Source of the DNA: an uncultured Eubacteriales bacterium
GTDB taxonomy: Bacteria; Bacillota; Clostridia; Oscillospirales; Acutalibacteraceae
Assembly: GCA_934394855.1 (NCBI GenBank)
Contig: CAKRRH010000016.1
Coordinates: 1-40,954, forward strand
Length of the DNA: 40,954 nt
Direction of reading: 5' to 3'
In this document: positions 25,227-32,880 of the stretch, in pieces
How positions within the stretch are numbered: position 1 is the first letter of the stretch
Layout of the letters: each line of letters begins with the position of its first letter
Translations under genes and position numbers: made by a program
Notes under the pieces: model-generated
The model's input: the letters and a program-made list of their open reading frames with translations, nothing else
The model's database searches: none
Told to the model about the DNA's origin: nothing

Positions 25227-25259
25227 AAAAACCGACATGAATATCATGTCGGTTTTTTT
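25227..25259 (+). terminator. Terminator of the marR-ABC operon
   Basis: AAAAACCGACATGA-atat-TCATGTCGGTTTTT-type perfect stem with a run of seven T on the plus strand. Confidence 0.93.
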
Positions 25260-25295
25260 GTGTATTGATATTTTTTAGATGTTGAATAATATCTA

Positions 25296-25324
25296 TTTAC
25301 TTTTTTGTACCAATGTGGTATGAT
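25296..25324 (+). promoter_or_regulatory. Promoter of the four-gene membrane cassette
   Basis: TTTACT (25296-25301), 17-base spacer, TATGAT (25319-25324), 28 bases before the first start codon. Confidence 0.55.
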
Positions 25325-25352
25325 GAAGAAAAGCAAAAGAGGGAATTTGAAT

Positions 25353-25829
25353 ATGAAAAAAATGTGGACAGCTTTTAACATTTTTGAAAAGCTGCTTGTG
25401 TCGTTTGGCTTTGCAATGCAACTGATATACATACTCCTTGTTGCTGTGTTTAAGTGCATCTCAACCCAACTTTTTCTCAAAATGTTTAACGAGATATATA
25501 CATACATATCTCTGCATTCGTTTTTGTTAGTTGCGGTAATTGTAGTATATTCATTAGCCAAAAAAGCACGGTGCAGGGAAGCGGGCGTTGCCGAACCCGA
25601 CCCGTCCGATTTGTTTGATATGTCGGTTTTTGACTTTCTTCTGCCTGTGATAATATTTGCCGTTATGATTATTACGATGATAGTCGCATTTTATGACGGT
25701 GAGCCGATTGATCATGACGCAATGTTTGAGGGAGTTTACAAAAGCGCGTTTTTTATCGGCATGAATCAAGTTGCATCAGTAATCGGTTATTGTTTTTTCA
25801 AAGGAATGGCGAAAAGATATGAACGGTAA
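25353..25829 (+). CDS. Unknown 4-TM membrane protein (cassette gene 1)
   Basis: A 158-residue protein starting MKKMWTAFNIFEK, chosen over an upstream in-frame ATG at 25305 because AAGAGGGA lies eight bases ahead. Hydrophobic stretches suggest four transmembrane helices (LLVSFGFAMQLIYILLVAVF; FLLVAVIVVYSL; FLLPVIIFAVMIITMIVAFY; FFIGMNQVASVIGYCFF), with a basic and acidic loop in the middle. I do not recognise the family. Its end overlaps the next gene by 11 bases. Confidence 0.7.
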   Translation: MKKMWTAFNIFEKLLVSFGFAMQLIYILLVAVFKCISTQLFLKMFNEIYTYISLHSFLLVAVIVVYSLAKKARCREAGVAEPDPSDLFDMSVFDFLLPVIIFAVMIITMIVAFYDGEPIDHDAMFEGVYKSAFFIGMNQVASVIGYCFFKGMAKRYER

Positions 25830-26223
25830 ATTATTCAGGAATATAATTTTAAGTTTGGCGGCAATATTTTTTCTTACAATTGATGTTGTTCTGATAATCA
25901 ATCAGCCGAGCCTTGAGCCGAATGGGCTGATAATATGGATCATTTTTCAGCCGATGTTTATTATTGCAGTTTTATTCATCGGTAAAAATAACATTGATTT
26001 ATGTTACAAAATTACCTTTGACAGTGATTCGGTAATATTTGAATATGCGGACAAGAGCGTGAGGAAAGCGATTGCTGAATGCACGGAAATCACGGTTCTT
26101 TCAAACAGATACCGATTTGTGTTCAGCGACGGAAGCAAATATGTTTATTCGACCAAATTATCTCCGTTTAAAATGAATGAAGATGTTGATTTTACTCGGT
26201 TTTTCAACGCAAAGGTGAACTGA
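25819..26223 (+). CDS. Unknown 2-TM protein with a PH-like C-terminal part (cassette gene 2)
   Basis: A 134-residue protein: two transmembrane helices in the first ~60 residues (IILSLAAIFFLTIDVVLII; GLIIWIIFQPMFIIAVLFI), then a soluble beta-rich part, YKITFDSDSVIFEYADKSVRK... RYRFVFSDGSKYVYSTKL. This pattern resembles bacterial PH-like domains, which is inference by eye. AAGGA lies upstream within the preceding gene. Function unknown. Confidence 0.62.
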   Translation: MNGKLFRNIILSLAAIFFLTIDVVLIINQPSLEPNGLIIWIIFQPMFIIAVLFIGKNNIDLCYKITFDSDSVIFEYADKSVRKAIAECTEITVLSNRYRFVFSDGSKYVYSTKLSPFKMNEDVDFTRFFNAKVN

Positions 26224-26246
26224 AAACCTGAAAATGGGGCGATATT

Positions 26247-26660
26247 ATGAAGCTGCATTATAATTTGTTTATAAAATATTTATGTTTGGTGCTGGCAATT
26301 ATATCATTGGTTTTGTCGATAGTATCATACTTTGTCAATATCAGCAACAAGATAGGATATTCACTTGTCGGACTGATTGTAATTTTACCCGGTATATTCA
26401 TAACTATAAATGATGGAATTTTTAAATATTATGAGCTAAACAATAATCTGAGCAATTTGCAAAAGATGATTATGGTTATTTCAACAATCATATGCGCTGT
26501 TTATTTGATAGATTATTTCAAAAGAACCGAAATGACATACGGTTTCATCTTTTTTAGCGGATTCTTTTTTCGTCAGATGTCTTTTTATTCTCTGACGACA
26601 TTTTGCGATAATCTAAAAGATAAAATCGAAAATATGGGTGTGAATGATGAAAAATTGTAA
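26247..26660 (+). CDS. Unknown 4-TM membrane protein (cassette gene 3)
   Basis: A 137-residue, strongly hydrophobic protein with about four transmembrane helices (YLCLVLAIISLVLSIVSYF; YSLVGLIVILPGIFITI; MIMVISTIICAVYLIDYF; YGFIFFSGFFF) and a short charged C-terminus. Not recognised. It overlaps the next gene by 17 bases and has a poor GGGG-type ribosome-binding site, suggesting dependence on translation of its neighbours. Confidence 0.6.
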   Translation: MKLHYNLFIKYLCLVLAIISLVLSIVSYFVNISNKIGYSLVGLIVILPGIFITINDGIFKYYELNNNLSNLQKMIMVISTIICAVYLIDYFKRTEMTYGFIFFSGFFFRQMSFYSLTTFCDNLKDKIENMGVNDEKL

Positions 26661-27294
26661 ATTATATTTTGATATTCCTGAAAATGTGACTCTGAATGTG
26701 AAATCGGGTGATGAAATAAAGACGGTGACCGATGAGAACAAGACAATATGTTTAGAGTGTAAAAACAACAATATCATTGAAATATCGCAGACAGATCCCG
26801 GTTTCAAGCCGTTTTTCAGAATTTTGCTTTTTGTTGTGACTCATATATTTCAGGGGCTTTTTAACATCGTTTTTATGAATGTAAACGGAAAATGGTATGA
26901 AAAAGTGTGTCCATATTTAATCAATGTCAAATTCAAAATTGATGATTTGCAAAATTGCCGCTTGAATTTTAAATATCAAACCGGTGGCGATTGTTTTAGT
27001 CGCCCGACAATAATATGCGACAACGCAAAAGCTGTTTCATGTGAATATTTTCGGAATATTGATTCGTTTTATCACGAATATTTTAAATTTTGCAACCGCT
27101 TTTTGTCGGTAGCTTTTACTGCGATTTCTCTGTTTATGATTTTTGCATTTCTTGCTCTAAAAGGGGATAATGCTCAAAAATCGGTTTTCTTTTTCGCTAT
27201 GACCGCCTTATCTTTGGGCGTTTTTGCAATTTCGCTGACAGTAATTATTTTTGAATATTGCCGAATGAAACGAATGATAAAATCATGTAATTGA
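26644..27294 (+). CDS. Unknown membrane-anchored protein with N-terminal beta domain (cassette gene 4)
   Basis: A 216-residue protein. The N-terminal ~55 residues look like a small beta domain (LYFDIPENVTLNVKSGDEIKTV, ICLECKNNNIIEIS). A hydrophobic segment follows (FFRILLFVVTHIFQGLFNIVF), then a second soluble part rich in Cys (YLINVKFKIDDLQNCRLNF..., IICDNAKAVSCEYF). Two C-terminal transmembrane helices close it. Starts overlap the preceding gene. Family not recognised. Like its neighbours it is A+T-rich. Confidence 0.65.
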   Translation: MMKNCKLYFDIPENVTLNVKSGDEIKTVTDENKTICLECKNNNIIEISQTDPGFKPFFRILLFVVTHIFQGLFNIVFMNVNGKWYEKVCPYLINVKFKIDDLQNCRLNFKYQTGGDCFSRPTIICDNAKAVSCEYFRNIDSFYHEYFKFCNRFLSVAFTAISLFMIFAFLALKGDNAQKSVFFFAMTALSLGVFAISLTVIIFEYCRMKRMIKSCN

Positions 27295-27660
27295 AAACAA
27301 GATGTAATGTAATCCCAAATAACCTATTATTGTGAATATTACACAAATAAATAATGCGAAAATAGTAGATTCTGCGTATTTACTTTATTGTGTCGTTGTG
27401 TTATTATAAAAACAGGGAATAATTGATATATAATTCAATAAAGGAGGTCGTTTGCAAAGCTGGATTTTAACTAAATCATCAAGATGTACTTAAAATTGAA
27501 TAAAAAATGTGAATTATCTGCTTGATGAATGATTAAGGATTATATGAAATAATTCCCCCAAGATTAAATCTTGGGGGATTGTTATTATGAAGCTGATTTC
27601 AAAAAGCTGTGGAATCAATGATGATTTGAAATAAAATAACCATAACAAAACATTTCGCAA
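27295..27660. other. Gene-poor stretch after the membrane cassette
   Basis: No convincing gene in about 370 A+T-rich bases. It holds a strong AAGGAGG site at 27441-27447 followed four bases later by a 13-codon TTG-start frame (27452-27493, MQSWILTKSSRCT), and a hairpin at 27554-27578. It may be the decayed remains of a further cassette gene or a small regulatory RNA. Confidence 0.4.
27554..27578. terminator. Perfect hairpin, possible terminator of the cassette
   Basis: TCCCCCAAGATT-A-AATCTTGGGGGA, a 12-bp inverted repeat followed on the plus strand by TTGTTATT. The T-run is broken, so termination strength is uncertain. Confidence 0.5.
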
Positions 27661-27661
27661 T

Positions 27662-27706
27662 AAAAAAATAACCTCGACTGCACATTATGTGTGATCGAGG
27701 TTATTT
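27662..27706 (-). terminator. Terminator of tRNA-His
   Basis: On the minus strand, AAATAACCTCGA pairs with TCGAGGTTATTT around an inner CACAT/ATGTG hairpin and runs into TTTTTTT, starting two bases after the encoded CCA. Confidence 0.88.
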
Positions 27707-27708
27707 GA

Positions 27709-27786
27709 TGGGGTGGATACTCGGATTCGAACCGAGGGTCTCCAGTGCCACAAACTGGCGCTTTAACCAACTAAGCTATACCCACC
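27709..27786 (-). tRNA. tRNA-His (GTG anticodon)
   Basis: A complete cloverleaf on the minus strand. The acceptor stem is GTGGGTA with TATCCAC, plus the extra G-1 (27786) facing C73, the identity feature of tRNA-His. The D-arm is GCTT/AAGC. The anticodon arm is CCAGT-TTGTGGC-ACTGG with anticodon GTG, and the T-arm is CTCGG-TTCGAAT-CCGAG. CCA is encoded (27711-27709). It is a single tRNA gene with its own promoter and terminator. Confidence 0.97.
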
Positions 27787-27808
27787 ATGTTGATTTGCAA
27801 CAATAAAA

Positions 27809-27837
27809 ATTATAATGGAAACAAGCTGTTTTGTCAA
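27809..27837 (-). promoter_or_regulatory. Promoter of tRNA-His
   Basis: Minus-strand TTGACA (27837-27832), 17-base spacer, TATAAT (27814-27809): perfect consensus, about 22 bases before the mature tRNA end. Confidence 0.9.
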
Positions 27838-27887
27838 GTATAAAATTCATTTTTTGCGAATTTTTTTATGATTTTGAAATTTCCGAA

Positions 27888-29312
27888 TCACTTTCCCGTA
27901 TATTTATATTTTTTTACCGTATTAGAATAATAGCGCATGACTGTTTGACGATAGCGTTCGAGCGCATCGTTTGCGGATGTTCCGTTTGCAATCGACATAG
28001 CTATTGAATTTGTTCCGATTGAAGCATAATATTCATATGCGGCGGTGAATGACGCAGCATTTGCGTTCAGCGCCTTTGAATATTTCATGTTAAACAAATA
28101 TTCGCAAGCCGATTTGCCGATCGATTTGTCGATATATGCGTAAAACAGGTCAAATGAATTTACTGACAGCTCACGGTAAAGCTCATTTTGCAAAAACAAT
28201 ATTTTATCCGAATCGGATTCGCAGTTTTGCGGAATAAAGGCAAAATATTCGGGGGAGAATACATTTTTATAGCTGTGTGACGAAATCTGGTTCGGAAACT
28301 GGACGACGATAAAATCGTCCTTGTTGTCCAAATTTTTGCGTGCATTTATAAATTTGGAAAATGCGGCGGAATCGGCAAAATAAAACGCAGATTTTTCGCT
28401 CAAAAAATCATTGATTTCGAGGTCGTCCGATTTTGTGGAACTTACGCAATATTTATCAATGTTAAACCATGAATCAAGCACCCCGACGGCGCTTGTTACA
28501 AATACGTTATTAAGCTGAATCGTCGGGGCGTTGCCCGTGACAAGCGACACCGCCGGTTGACCCTTTGCAGTGCAGATCGACTCAAACAGCCCTTCGGGGG
28601 AGGAGACAATCATTTGGCAGTCGGTCTTGTCAGCCGTTTGTTTCATGTAATATTCCAAAGCGTCGATGTCCCAATCGCCGTTTTTGGCAATCGGGAGAAT
28701 ATCCTCCATGCCGTTTCTTATAAGCATTGCCTTGTTGATGATAATGCAGTTCGGGGTTTCGTGTGTGCCGATTTGCGACACCCAGCCATATTGATTGTAG
28801 TTGATGTTCAGCGCACCGGTCATCGTTTTATCATAAAAAGCGCCGCCAAAATCAACACCGCTTGACTTTGCGGCATTATTAAGCGAACAAAGATAATCGT
28901 TGTCGATCATATAGAGCAGTTTGTCGGTTTTTGCATAATAAACGCCGTTTGATGTTTTGTGATTTGATAGCTCATGAATCAGCTCATCACCGTCATATTC
29001 ACCGCTTTTCAGTGTGATTTTACAGTCAAATTCCGAGTTTATTTTGTCTATCGCTTTATCATATATATTTTGCTCTTCGTCACTTAAAGAAAAGGGGAGA
29101 TTGAGCGTCATCTCAAACCCGTTCAGCGTGCGGATGAGCGCTTTTTGCGAGTCGGTATCATTTCTTTTTAAATAGCGAGTGCTGTAATTTTCGGTATGAT
29201 TATCATTGTTTTCTGAGTCGTTTGTAAATGCACATGAGGCAAGGCTCAATAAAAAAACGCATGACACGGCAATCGCAGTTAATTTGACGAATATTATCAA
29301 ATGTTTTCTCAA
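27888..29312 (-). CDS. Orphan extracellular solute-binding-type lipoprotein
   Basis: A 474-residue exported lipoprotein: MRKHLIIFVK, a hydrophobic core and lipobox LASC-A (Cys about residue 27), then an Asn/Asp-rich linker. The mature part resembles family 1 substrate-binding proteins of ABC importers (ESICTAKGQPAVSLVTG..., DFLSEKSAFYFADSAAFSKFI, and a final NGTSANDALERYRQTV segment like the usual terminal helix). No permease or ATPase gene is adjacent, so it either serves a distant importer or acts as a sensor. Start is TTG at 29312, nine bases after AAAGGAG. Transcribed from a consensus promoter divergent from polA. Confidence 0.75.
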   Translation of the reverse strand: MRKHLIIFVKLTAIAVSCVFLLSLASCAFTNDSENNDNHTENYSTRYLKRNDTDSQKALIRTLNGFEMTLNLPFSLSDEEQNIYDKAIDKINSEFDCKITLKSGEYDGDELIHELSNHKTSNGVYYAKTDKLLYMIDNDYLCSLNNAAKSSGVDFGGAFYDKTMTGALNINYNQYGWVSQIGTHETPNCIIINKAMLIRNGMEDILPIAKNGDWDIDALEYYMKQTADKTDCQMIVSSPEGLFESICTAKGQPAVSLVTGNAPTIQLNNVFVTSAVGVLDSWFNIDKYCVSSTKSDDLEINDFLSEKSAFYFADSAAFSKFINARKNLDNKDDFIVVQFPNQISSHSYKNVFSPEYFAFIPQNCESDSDKILFLQNELYRELSVNSFDLFYAYIDKSIGKSACEYLFNMKYSKALNANAASFTAAYEYYASIGTNSIAMSIANGTSANDALERYRQTVMRYYSNTVKKYKYTGK

Positions 29313-29345
29313 AGCGCCCGACTCCTTTGCAAATATGATAGAATT

Positions 29346-29374
29346 ATTATAATTTATTTTTCAATCGCTGTCAA
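29346..29374 (-). promoter_or_regulatory. Promoter of the solute-binding lipoprotein gene
   Basis: Minus-strand TTGACA (29374-29369), 17-base spacer, TATAAT (29351-29346), perfect consensus. Its -35 lies five bases from the -35 of the divergent polA promoter. Confidence 0.88.
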
Positions 29375-29379
29375 ATATC

Positions 29380-29408
29380 TTGTATTGACGGGCGATTTTT
29401 GATATAAT
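29380..29408 (+). promoter_or_regulatory. Promoter of polA
   Basis: TTGTAT (29380-29385), 17-base spacer, TATAAT (29403-29408), 40 bases before the ATG at 29448. Confidence 0.72.
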
Positions 29409-29447
29409 AATAAAAGCTATATCTATTGAAAGGCAGTAGGAATTTTT

Positions 29448-31973
29448 ATGAAGCTGTTAGCGCTTGACGCAAACTCAATAATCAACCGTGCGTTTTACGG
29501 AGTAAGGGCGCTGTCTGCACCCGACGGCACGCCGACAAACGCAATTTACGGATTTATGAATATATTGCTCAAACTCATCGACGAAAATTCGCCCGATGTG
29601 ATTGCGGCGGCTTTTGACCTGAAAGCACCGACATTTAGGCACAAGATGTATGCGGAATATAAAGCAGGGCGAAAGCCGATGCCCGACGAGCTTCGGGTTC
29701 AAGTGCCGCTGATGAAGCAGGTGCTTAGTGATTTCGGCTGCATTGTGCTTGAAAAAGAGGGGTTCGAAGCGGACGATATTTTGGGAACGCTCAGCCGAAT
29801 TTGCGATGAAAAGGGCGATGAATGTATCATTGCGACAGGCGACCGTGATTCATTGCAGTTAGTGTCGGACAGGGTTCATGTTCTACTTGCCGCAACAAAA
29901 ATGGGCAGACCCGAAATCACCGAATATTCCCCCGATGTCATTCTTGAAAAATATGGCGTAACACCACCCGAAATGATCGAAATCAAGGCGCTCATGGGCG
30001 ACAGCTCGGACAATATTCCCGGTGTTGCGGGCGTTGGCGAAAAGACTGCGGGATCGCTCATTTCAAAATATCATTCAATCGACTATATTTATGATAATAT
30101 TACACAGATCGACGAGCGTGACACGCTGAAAAACAAGCTGATTGCGGGAAAAGAATCGGCGTTCATGAGCCGTGAGCTTGGCACGATCTGCAAAACTGCG
30201 CCGATCGAGCTGCCCGAACATTCGGAATATATGTCAAACCGTGACAGTGCGGCGCTGAAGTCAATGCTGCTGCGGCTTAACATGACAAAATTGCTCGACA
30301 GGCTCGACCTTGCAAATGTCACGGCAAGTGACGAAAACATTTCGATTGCGACCCCGAAAAACAGGGAAGTTGCTTTCAAAAAAGCAGACAGGTTAGCTGA
30401 TGATTCGGTGATATATTTTGACGCTGACAACAACCTTTTGTTTTCACTTTGTGAGGGCGAATATTATATATTCGATTATTCAAGCAAGCTTTTAAAAAGT
30501 GCTAAAAACCTGATAATTCACGATTCAAAGTCATTTTATCATAACGCAAATCTTGATTTTGAACCCGATTTTATGTTTGACACAATGCTTGCGGCATATT
30601 TGTTAAGCCCCGACCAGAGTGATTATTCGCTCTCTCGCTATGCATTAAGCTATGACATAAACCGCTGTGAGTGTGAACATGAGGACGCTGTTTTTGCGCT
30701 TGATGTGACTAATAAAATGTATTGCGAGATGAAAGACGAGATTTCGCAAAATGGGCAAAACGAACTCCTTTCAAATATCGAAATTCCGCTTAGCTACACG
30801 CTCTATCGCATGGAAACGGCAGGTTTTGCGGTGGATAAAGAGGGAATTGAGCAATTCGGTCAAATGCTCTCCGCTCAAATTGACGAATTGCAAAGCAAGA
30901 TTTATGAGATAATCGGCTATGAATTTAATCTGAATTCGCCAAAACAGCTCGGTGTTGCTCTTTTTGAAAAATTGGGATTGCCTTCGTCAAAGAAAACCAA
31001 AACAGGCTATTCGACCTCTGCAGAGGTGCTTGAAAATCTTCGCTATCAGTCCGACGCTGTGGAATATCTTTTGCAATATCGCTCAATGGCGAAGCTCAAA
31101 TCAACCTATTGCGACGGAATGATCAAGGTGATCGGTGACGACGGACGAATCCATTCTACATTAAAGCAAACCGAAACGAGAACAGGCAGAATCAGCTCGG
31201 CAGAGCCTAATTTGCAAAATATTCCCGTCAGAACCGAGCTTGGCAGACAGATGAGAAAATTTTTTGTGGCTCCAATAGGCAAAACGCTTGTTGACGCAGA
31301 CTATTCGCAGATCGAGCTGCGTGTTTTGGCAAGCGTGTCAAATGACGAAACAATGATAAATGCATTCAAAACAGGCAAAGACATTCATGCTGTGACCGCT
31401 TCTCAGGTGTTCAACGTTCCGCTTGAAAACATGACCCCCGAAATCCGTTCAAAGGCAAAAGCGGTCAATTTCGGCATCGTTTACGGAATCGGCGCATTTT
31501 CTCTTTCAAAGGACATTCATGTGTCTGTTGCGGAAGCAAAGGAATATATTGAAAACTATCTTGCAACATATCACGGCGTTCGTGATTATTTGGACAACAC
31601 GGTGAACAAGGCAAGAATAGACGGATATGTTACAACCGTATTTGGCAGACGGCGCTATCTGCCGGACCTTAAATCGTCCAACTTCAATCTGCGCTCATTT
31701 TCCGAAAGAGTTGCTAAAAATATGCCGATTCAGGGAACAGCGGCGGATATTATCAAGATTGCGATGATAAGCGTTGACAGACGGCTTGAAAAGGAAAAGC
31801 TTGACGCACGGCTGATCATGCAGGTGCATGACGAATTGATTGTCGAGTGCGACGAAAGCATTAAAGTACAGGTCAGCGATATATTAAAAGAGGAAATGGA
31901 AAATGCGGTCAATTTTGCCGTTAAGCTGGCAGCCGATGTCCACAGCGGCAAAACATGGTTTGAGGCAAAATAA
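29448..31973 (+). CDS. polA: DNA polymerase I
   Basis: Repair and Okazaki-fragment polymerase, 841 residues. The 5' nuclease domain (residues 1-~290) has EGFEADDILGTL, ATGDRDSLQLV and GDSSDNIPGVAGVGEKTA. The middle domain (about 310-450) lacks the DxE of ExoI (FDADNNLLFSL occurs instead) and other proofreading residues, so 3'-5' exonuclease activity is probably lost, as in Bacillus and Taq enzymes. The polymerase domain has motif A (DADYSQIELRVLA), motif B (RSKAKAVNFGIVYGIG) and motif C (MQVHDELIVE). It heads a run with a phosphatase gene, rimI and tsaD. Confidence 0.97.
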   Translation: MKLLALDANSIINRAFYGVRALSAPDGTPTNAIYGFMNILLKLIDENSPDVIAAAFDLKAPTFRHKMYAEYKAGRKPMPDELRVQVPLMKQVLSDFGCIVLEKEGFEADDILGTLSRICDEKGDECIIATGDRDSLQLVSDRVHVLLAATKMGRPEITEYSPDVILEKYGVTPPEMIEIKALMGDSSDNIPGVAGVGEKTAGSLISKYHSIDYIYDNITQIDERDTLKNKLIAGKESAFMSRELGTICKTAPIELPEHSEYMSNRDSAALKSMLLRLNMTKLLDRLDLANVTASDENISIATPKNREVAFKKADRLADDSVIYFDADNNLLFSLCEGEYYIFDYSSKLLKSAKNLIIHDSKSFYHNANLDFEPDFMFDTMLAAYLLSPDQSDYSLSRYALSYDINRCECEHEDAVFALDVTNKMYCEMKDEISQNGQNELLSNIEIPLSYTLYRMETAGFAVDKEGIEQFGQMLSAQIDELQSKIYEIIGYEFNLNSPKQLGVALFEKLGLPSSKKTKTGYSTSAEVLENLRYQSDAVEYLLQYRSMAKLKSTYCDGMIKVIGDDGRIHSTLKQTETRTGRISSAEPNLQNIPVRTELGRQMRKFFVAPIGKTLVDADYSQIELRVLASVSNDETMINAFKTGKDIHAVTASQVFNVPLENMTPEIRSKAKAVNFGIVYGIGAFSLSKDIHVSVAEAKEYIENYLATYHGVRDYLDNTVNKARIDGYVTTVFGRRRYLPDLKSSNFNLRSFSERVAKNMPIQGTAADIIKIAMISVDRRLEKEKLDARLIMQVHDELIVECDESIKVQVSDILKEEMENAVNFAVKLAADVHSGKTWFEAK

Positions 31974-31984
31974 GAGGTGGCGTG

Positions 31985-32419
31985 ATGAAAATTATATTTA
32001 TATGCACCGGCAACACCTGCCGAAGTCCGATGGCAGAGGGAATTGCGAAGAAAATTGCAGATGAAAAGGGCTATGACCTTGAGATTTCGAGTGCAGGTCT
32101 TTTTGTCAACGACATTGACGGCACAGCGCAAAATGCGATTGACGCACTGTCTGAAATCAACATAGATATATCGGCTCATGTTCCGACACAGGCTACGCTT
32201 GATATTTTAAACAGCGTCGATATAATTGTTCCGATGACCGAAAGTCATGAGGCGGCGCTTTGCTCGCTTGGCATTGACAAGGCTAAAATCATACGGCTTG
32301 ACGATGAAATATGCGACCCCTATATGCAGTCGCTTGATGTTTACAGAAAATGCCGTGATTTGCTTTTTGATAATATTGAAAAATTGTTGGTGAAATTGCA
32401 AAATGGTAAAAATTCTTGA
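31985..32419 (+). CDS. Low-molecular-weight phosphatase (protein arginine phosphatase-like)
   Basis: A 144-residue LMW-PTP-fold phosphatase. The P-loop CTGNTCRS gives Cys7, Arg13 and Ser14; the general acid is the Asp of the DPY motif (EICDPYMQS, near residue 115). Threonine at position 11 matches B. subtilis YwlE, where Thr11 rather than a bulky aliphatic residue favours phospho-arginine, so protein-arginine phosphatase activity is likely. Arsenate reductase or tyrosine phosphatase activity is less likely. No McsB kinase lies in the window. ATG 31985 is preferred over GTG 31982; AAGAGGTGG precedes it right after the polA stop. It overlaps rimI by 17 bases. Confidence 0.85.
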   Translation: MKIIFICTGNTCRSPMAEGIAKKIADEKGYDLEISSAGLFVNDIDGTAQNAIDALSEINIDISAHVPTQATLDILNSVDIIVPMTESHEAALCSLGIDKAKIIRLDDEICDPYMQSLDVYRKCRDLLFDNIEKLLVKLQNGKNS

Positions 32420-32834
32420 CGAATCGGCGGTTGACGATATTTTAGCGGTCGAGAGCGCCTGTTTTTCGACTCCCTGGGATAAAAGCGTGCTTGTCGGCAC
32501 GATAAATCAAAAAAGCTACCACTTTTTCGGTGCATATTGCGATGAAAAGCTGGTCGGATATTGTTCTGCGACCGTTGTGGCGGACGAATGTTATGTAAAC
32601 CGAATTGCGGTGATGAATGATTTTCGTCACCGTGGCTTTGCGGACGAGCTTATGAAGTCGGCAATCATGATGTGCCGTGAAAACAAATGCTCGTTCATCT
32701 CTCTTGAAGTGCGAAAAAGCAACAATGCCGCAATTTCTCTGTATATAAAGCACGGCTTTGAAACAGTCGGGGAACGAAAAAAGTTCTATGATAACCCGAC
32801 CGAAAACGCATTGATAATGACGCTTAAATTTTAA
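32403..32834 (+). CDS. rimI: Ribosomal-protein-alanine N-acetyltransferase-like GNAT
   Basis: A 143-residue GNAT acetyltransferase that would acetylate the N-terminus of S18 or related proteins. The acetyl-CoA loop R-x-x-G-x-A is in MNDFRHRGFADELM (about residue 75). The SLEVRKSNNAAISLYIKHGFETVGERKKFYDNPTENALIM end is the RimI signature (ARxSN-like, YxxxGF). It directly precedes tsaD, the usual partner in Firmicutes tsaE-tsaB-rimI-tsaD clusters; tsaB and tsaE are not seen here. Confidence 0.9.
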   Translation: MVKILDESAVDDILAVESACFSTPWDKSVLVGTINQKSYHFFGAYCDEKLVGYCSATVVADECYVNRIAVMNDFRHRGFADELMKSAIMMCRENKCSFISLEVRKSNNAAISLYIKHGFETVGERKKFYDNPTENALIMTLKF

Positions 32835-32880
32835 GGTAAGCCAAATGCCGTTTTATGATGTTTGAAAGGAAAGATAGTAA

